The notes below the pieces were generated by a model. The model searched no databases. It was not told the DNA's origin and saw only the letters and a list, made by a program, of their open reading frames with translations. Positions 5,194-7,450 of a stretch of DNA of 7,450 nt are shown in pieces (position 1 is the first letter of the stretch; the number at the start of each line of letters is the position of its first letter). Made by a program: the position numbers and the translations under genes. The stretch comes from JAGTRP01 sp035655235 (GTDB taxonomy: Bacteria > Pseudomonadota > Gammaproteobacteria > Burkholderiales > Rhodocyclaceae), in NCBI GenBank assembly GCA_035655235.1, contig DASRUX010000121.1, positions 1 to 7,450 on the forward strand. Reading direction: 5' to 3'.

Positions 5194-7450
5194 GATTCAC
5201 GGACATCGGCATGGGCGGGGATGATGGCGAAGCAGGCGCCCGGTTCGCCGGCAACGGGCCGGAAGTCGAGCTGCCAGCCCTGGCGTGCCAGGGCGTCGCG
5301 GGTAAAGCGCAACTGGAACCCGCTGCCCTGGGCCTTGTTGCTGACGCCGCCGAACAGCCGTTCGACCATGTCGGGGGCGACGCCGGGGCCATTATCCCGG
5401 ACCAGGAGGCAAGGGGCCGGCACGGCGTCGCCGCCCAGTCGTTCTCCCGCCAAGGCCCAGCGGATTTCCAGGAGCGGCGGCCCCCCGGCGACCCGGGGGG
5501 GGCGGCCCGTCCGCCGGGCAGGTTCCGCCAGTTGCAGGACGAATTCGTCCAGGGCGTTGTCCATGAGGTTGACCAGGGCCAGATGCAGCAGGTCGCTATC
5601 GCTATTGACCTGCCAGTGGGTCAGGGGGCCGGCGAGGCGAATGGCGGCGCCCAGGGATTCAGCTCGTCTCTGCACCCCTGCCAGGGCTCTTTCGGCCACG
5701 GCCGACAGGGATAGCCATTCCCGCTGCAGAGGCCGGGTCAGGGCGGCGCTGGTGTTGAGGGCCGATACCACGGAAGCGAAGTCCCGACGCATGTCTTCCC
5801 GCAGTCCGCGCAGGGCGGCGGCGGGGTCTTGCCCCCGGCGCAGGTCGTCGATGGTGTCCCCCAGGCGGTCGTCGATCTCGGCGATCTGGCTGCGCAACTG
5901 GTGGCGCAATTGCTGGTAGGCGGCCTGCCAGGCCTGGTTGTGCTCCGCCAGGGTCTTCCAGTCCGCCAACTCGACCAGATGCTGGCGGTCCTGGAGGTAG
6001 ACGGCGCAGAGCTTGGCCAGGCGTTCGAGAAATTCCCGGTGCTGGGGAGTGACGATGATGGGGGCCGGCACGGCGAACAGCAGCACCAGCATGGCCAGGG
6101 TCGAGGTGTTCCGGGAAAGGGCGATCCTCAGGTTCAACTGGGCGCGGATTTCCACGCCGGTGAGTTCCTGATCGCAGATGAAGTCTGCGGTGGTGAAATT
6201 GACCTGCGGATGGCCGGTGGAACTGGTCCTGGCGCAATAGGAGCCCGGCCAGTGGCGGTTGATGTGGCCCTGCCAGCGGGGCTGTTCGGCGGGGGCCACT
6301 GCTGCCAAGCGTTGGGACCCTGGGTCGAAACACCAGGCCTGCCCGATCTGCCATGGACCGTCGGCTTCCGGCTCGGTGGGTGGCTTGAGCCAGAGGACGC
6401 CAGCGCAGCCGACGGCATGGTTGTCCAGCAATCTAACCACCTGGGCGATCCATTCCTTCTCCCCGAGGCCCGCCCCCTCGCCCCGGGCAAGTTCCAGGAG
6501 CAGGTCCAGGGCGCCGGCCTGGAGGTGGGCGTTGCGGAGTTGGGCCATGAAGGTGCCAAGCATGGATGCGCATTCCCGCAGGAATTGCAGGTCTGCCGAC
6601 TGTTCGGGAGACTGGCCGAAGAAACCGGGCTGTCCATGGCCGACGGCCAGGGCCGCGATGCATACGCCGTTGGCCAGGATGGGCACCAGGATCAGGCTCC
6701 GGACGGCTCCGGCAACCGGCGGTTCATAACCTTCCAGGTTTCCGATGTCGGTGTGGAAGGACTCGGCGCCTGAGTCGAAAACCCGACCGATGAGCCTGGT
6801 TTTTCTGGTGGTCAACGAGTCCAGTTCCACCGCGCGGTTTTGTCCCTCCGGGACTCCAAAACCCCGGCCCCAGCCACCCAGGCTTCTGTCCGCCTCCATG
6901 CGCCGCAGGCTGGTGCGGCCCAGGGGGTCGATGCCGCTGGGGGGGGGCATCTGGGCGGCGCCATGGAGGCCCTGGATGCGGTCGAAAATGACTTCATGGA
7001 CGGTGTCCACCACCTGGCGCCAGATGTCCGGAATCTTGCTTTCCCGCCCGATGGCCTCCCGCAAGCGGCGCAGGGCGGAGGATCGGTCGTGGGCTCGCCA
7101 GCGGCTCCGCAAATCCTGGGCATGGAGGGCCAGTCGCAGGCCGACGGTGAGCATCTGTTCCCAGTCGCTGGCGCCGAAAGGCGGCGCATCCGGGGTGCGC
7201 ACCAGGGAAAGGAGACCGATGGGGCCGTGGTGGGTGAACAGGGGCATGCCGACCACTTGCCGGCCTTCGAGCATGTCATAGAGGCTTGTCGGGCCGATCT
7301 GGCTGCGCTCCAGGCAGGGAACGACAAAATCGCCATGGTGGCGCATCAAGTCCAGGGGGGAGACGATTCCTCCGGGGAGGGTCATGGCCTGTTCGAGCCA
7401 GTTCTTTACATAGGGCCGGCCGTCCCAGGGGATGCTGACCAGACCGCTAT
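5175..7450 (-). CDS. Multi-GAF cytoplasmic sensor histidine kinase, N-terminus outside window
   Basis: Predicted sensor kinase that would autophosphorylate a histidine and pass the phosphate to the receiver protein encoded next. The frame is open to the right edge: 21 sense codons precede the Met at 7385 and continue GAF-like sequence, so this Met is probably internal. Numbering from it: end of a GAF domain (to ~95), second GAF (~105-285), third GAF-like region (~290-465), helical/coiled segment (~470-555), HATPase_c domain (~560-725). ATPase signatures are the N box NLMDNALDE (606-614), G1 box DNGPG (664-668), an F-box-like RLFGG, and a G2-like GSGFQL (687-692). H495 in LRHQLRSQI is the best phospho-acceptor candidate, 111 residues before the N box as in ordinary kinases, but the H box lacks the usual proline. 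No transmembrane segment is seen, so the signal is probably cytoplasmic. The stop (TAG, 5177-5175) overlaps or abuts the next gene. The kinase family is clear; ligand and partner are inferred. Confidence 0.88.
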   Translation of the reverse strand, partial: SGLVSIPWDGRPYVKNWLEQAMTLPGGIVSPLDLMRHHGDFVVPCLERSQIGPTSLYDMLEGRQVVGMPLFTHHGPIGLLSLVRTPDAPPFGASDWEQMLTVGLRLALHAQDLRSRWRAHDRSSALRRLREAIGRESKIPDIWRQVVDTVHEVIFDRIQGLHGAAQMPPPSGIDPLGRTSLRRMEADRSLGGWGRGFGVPEGQNRAVELDSLTTRKTRLIGRVFDSGAESFHTDIGNLEGYEPPVAGAVRSLILVPILANGVCIAALAVGHGQPGFFGQSPEQSADLQFLRECASMLGTFMAQLRNAHLQAGALDLLLELARGEGAGLGEKEWIAQVVRLLDNHAVGCAGVLWLKPPTEPEADGPWQIGQAWCFDPGSQRLAAVAPAEQPRWQGHINRHWPGSYCARTSSTGHPQVNFTTADFICDQELTGVEIRAQLNLRIALSRNTSTLAMLVLLFAVPAPIIVTPQHREFLERLAKLCAVYLQDRQHLVELADWKTLAEHNQAWQAAYQQLRHQLRSQIAEIDDRLGDTIDDLRRGQDPAAALRGLREDMRRDFASVVSALNTSAALTRPLQREWLSLSAVAERALAGVQRRAESLGAAIRLAGPLTHWQVNSDSDLLHLALVNLMDNALDEFVLQLAEPARRTGRPPRVAGGPPLLEIRWALAGERLGGDAVPAPCLLVRDNGPGVAPDMVERLFGGVSNKAQGSGFQLRFTRDALARQGWQLDFRPVAGEPGACFAIIPAHADVRESEQWEN

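Noticed and set aside
3688..7450. Identification as the Detocs defence system
   Set aside because: The kinase has GAF domains and the regulator a HEPN-like output, not the architecture and nucleotide-degrading effector I associate with Detocs.

Overview
GC-rich window (roughly two thirds G+C by hand counts of sample stretches). All credible coding lies on the minus strand, so genes are described right to left. Dense packing, GC-ending codons and protein flavour fit a Gram-negative proteobacterium, perhaps a betaproteobacterium. That assignment is inference; no rRNA or other taxonomic marker is present.

Layout in transcription order: (1) 7450-5175, a soluble multi-GAF sensor histidine kinase whose N-terminus lies beyond the right edge. 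(2) 5187-3688, an orphan-type response regulator: an intact receiver domain, then a helical region with a HEPN-like RNxxxH motif and an unrecognised C-terminal module, with no DNA-binding domain seen. (3) 3685-809, a 958-residue KAP-family P-loop NTPase with two membrane segments between Walker A and Walker B and a long helical C-terminal half. (4) 755-1, the N-terminal part of a divergent FeoB-type GTPase running off the left edge. Genes 1-3 are almost certainly one operon: both junctions contain a stop codon, two bases, then an ATG. Gene 4 follows after 53 bases on the same strand and may be co-transcribed.

Inferred working model: the kinase senses a cytoplasmic cue through its GAF domains and phosphorylates the receiver. 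The receiver controls the HEPN-like module (a possible RNase or dimerisation unit) and/or the membrane-anchored KAP NTPase. The receiver-HEPN-KAP combination resembles signalling/defence conflict systems more than a standard transcriptional two-component system. I do not recognise it as a named system. The FeoB-like GTPase may be a fourth component or an unrelated neighbour. No RNA genes, insertion sequences, CRISPR arrays, attachment sites or convincing promoters or terminators were found.
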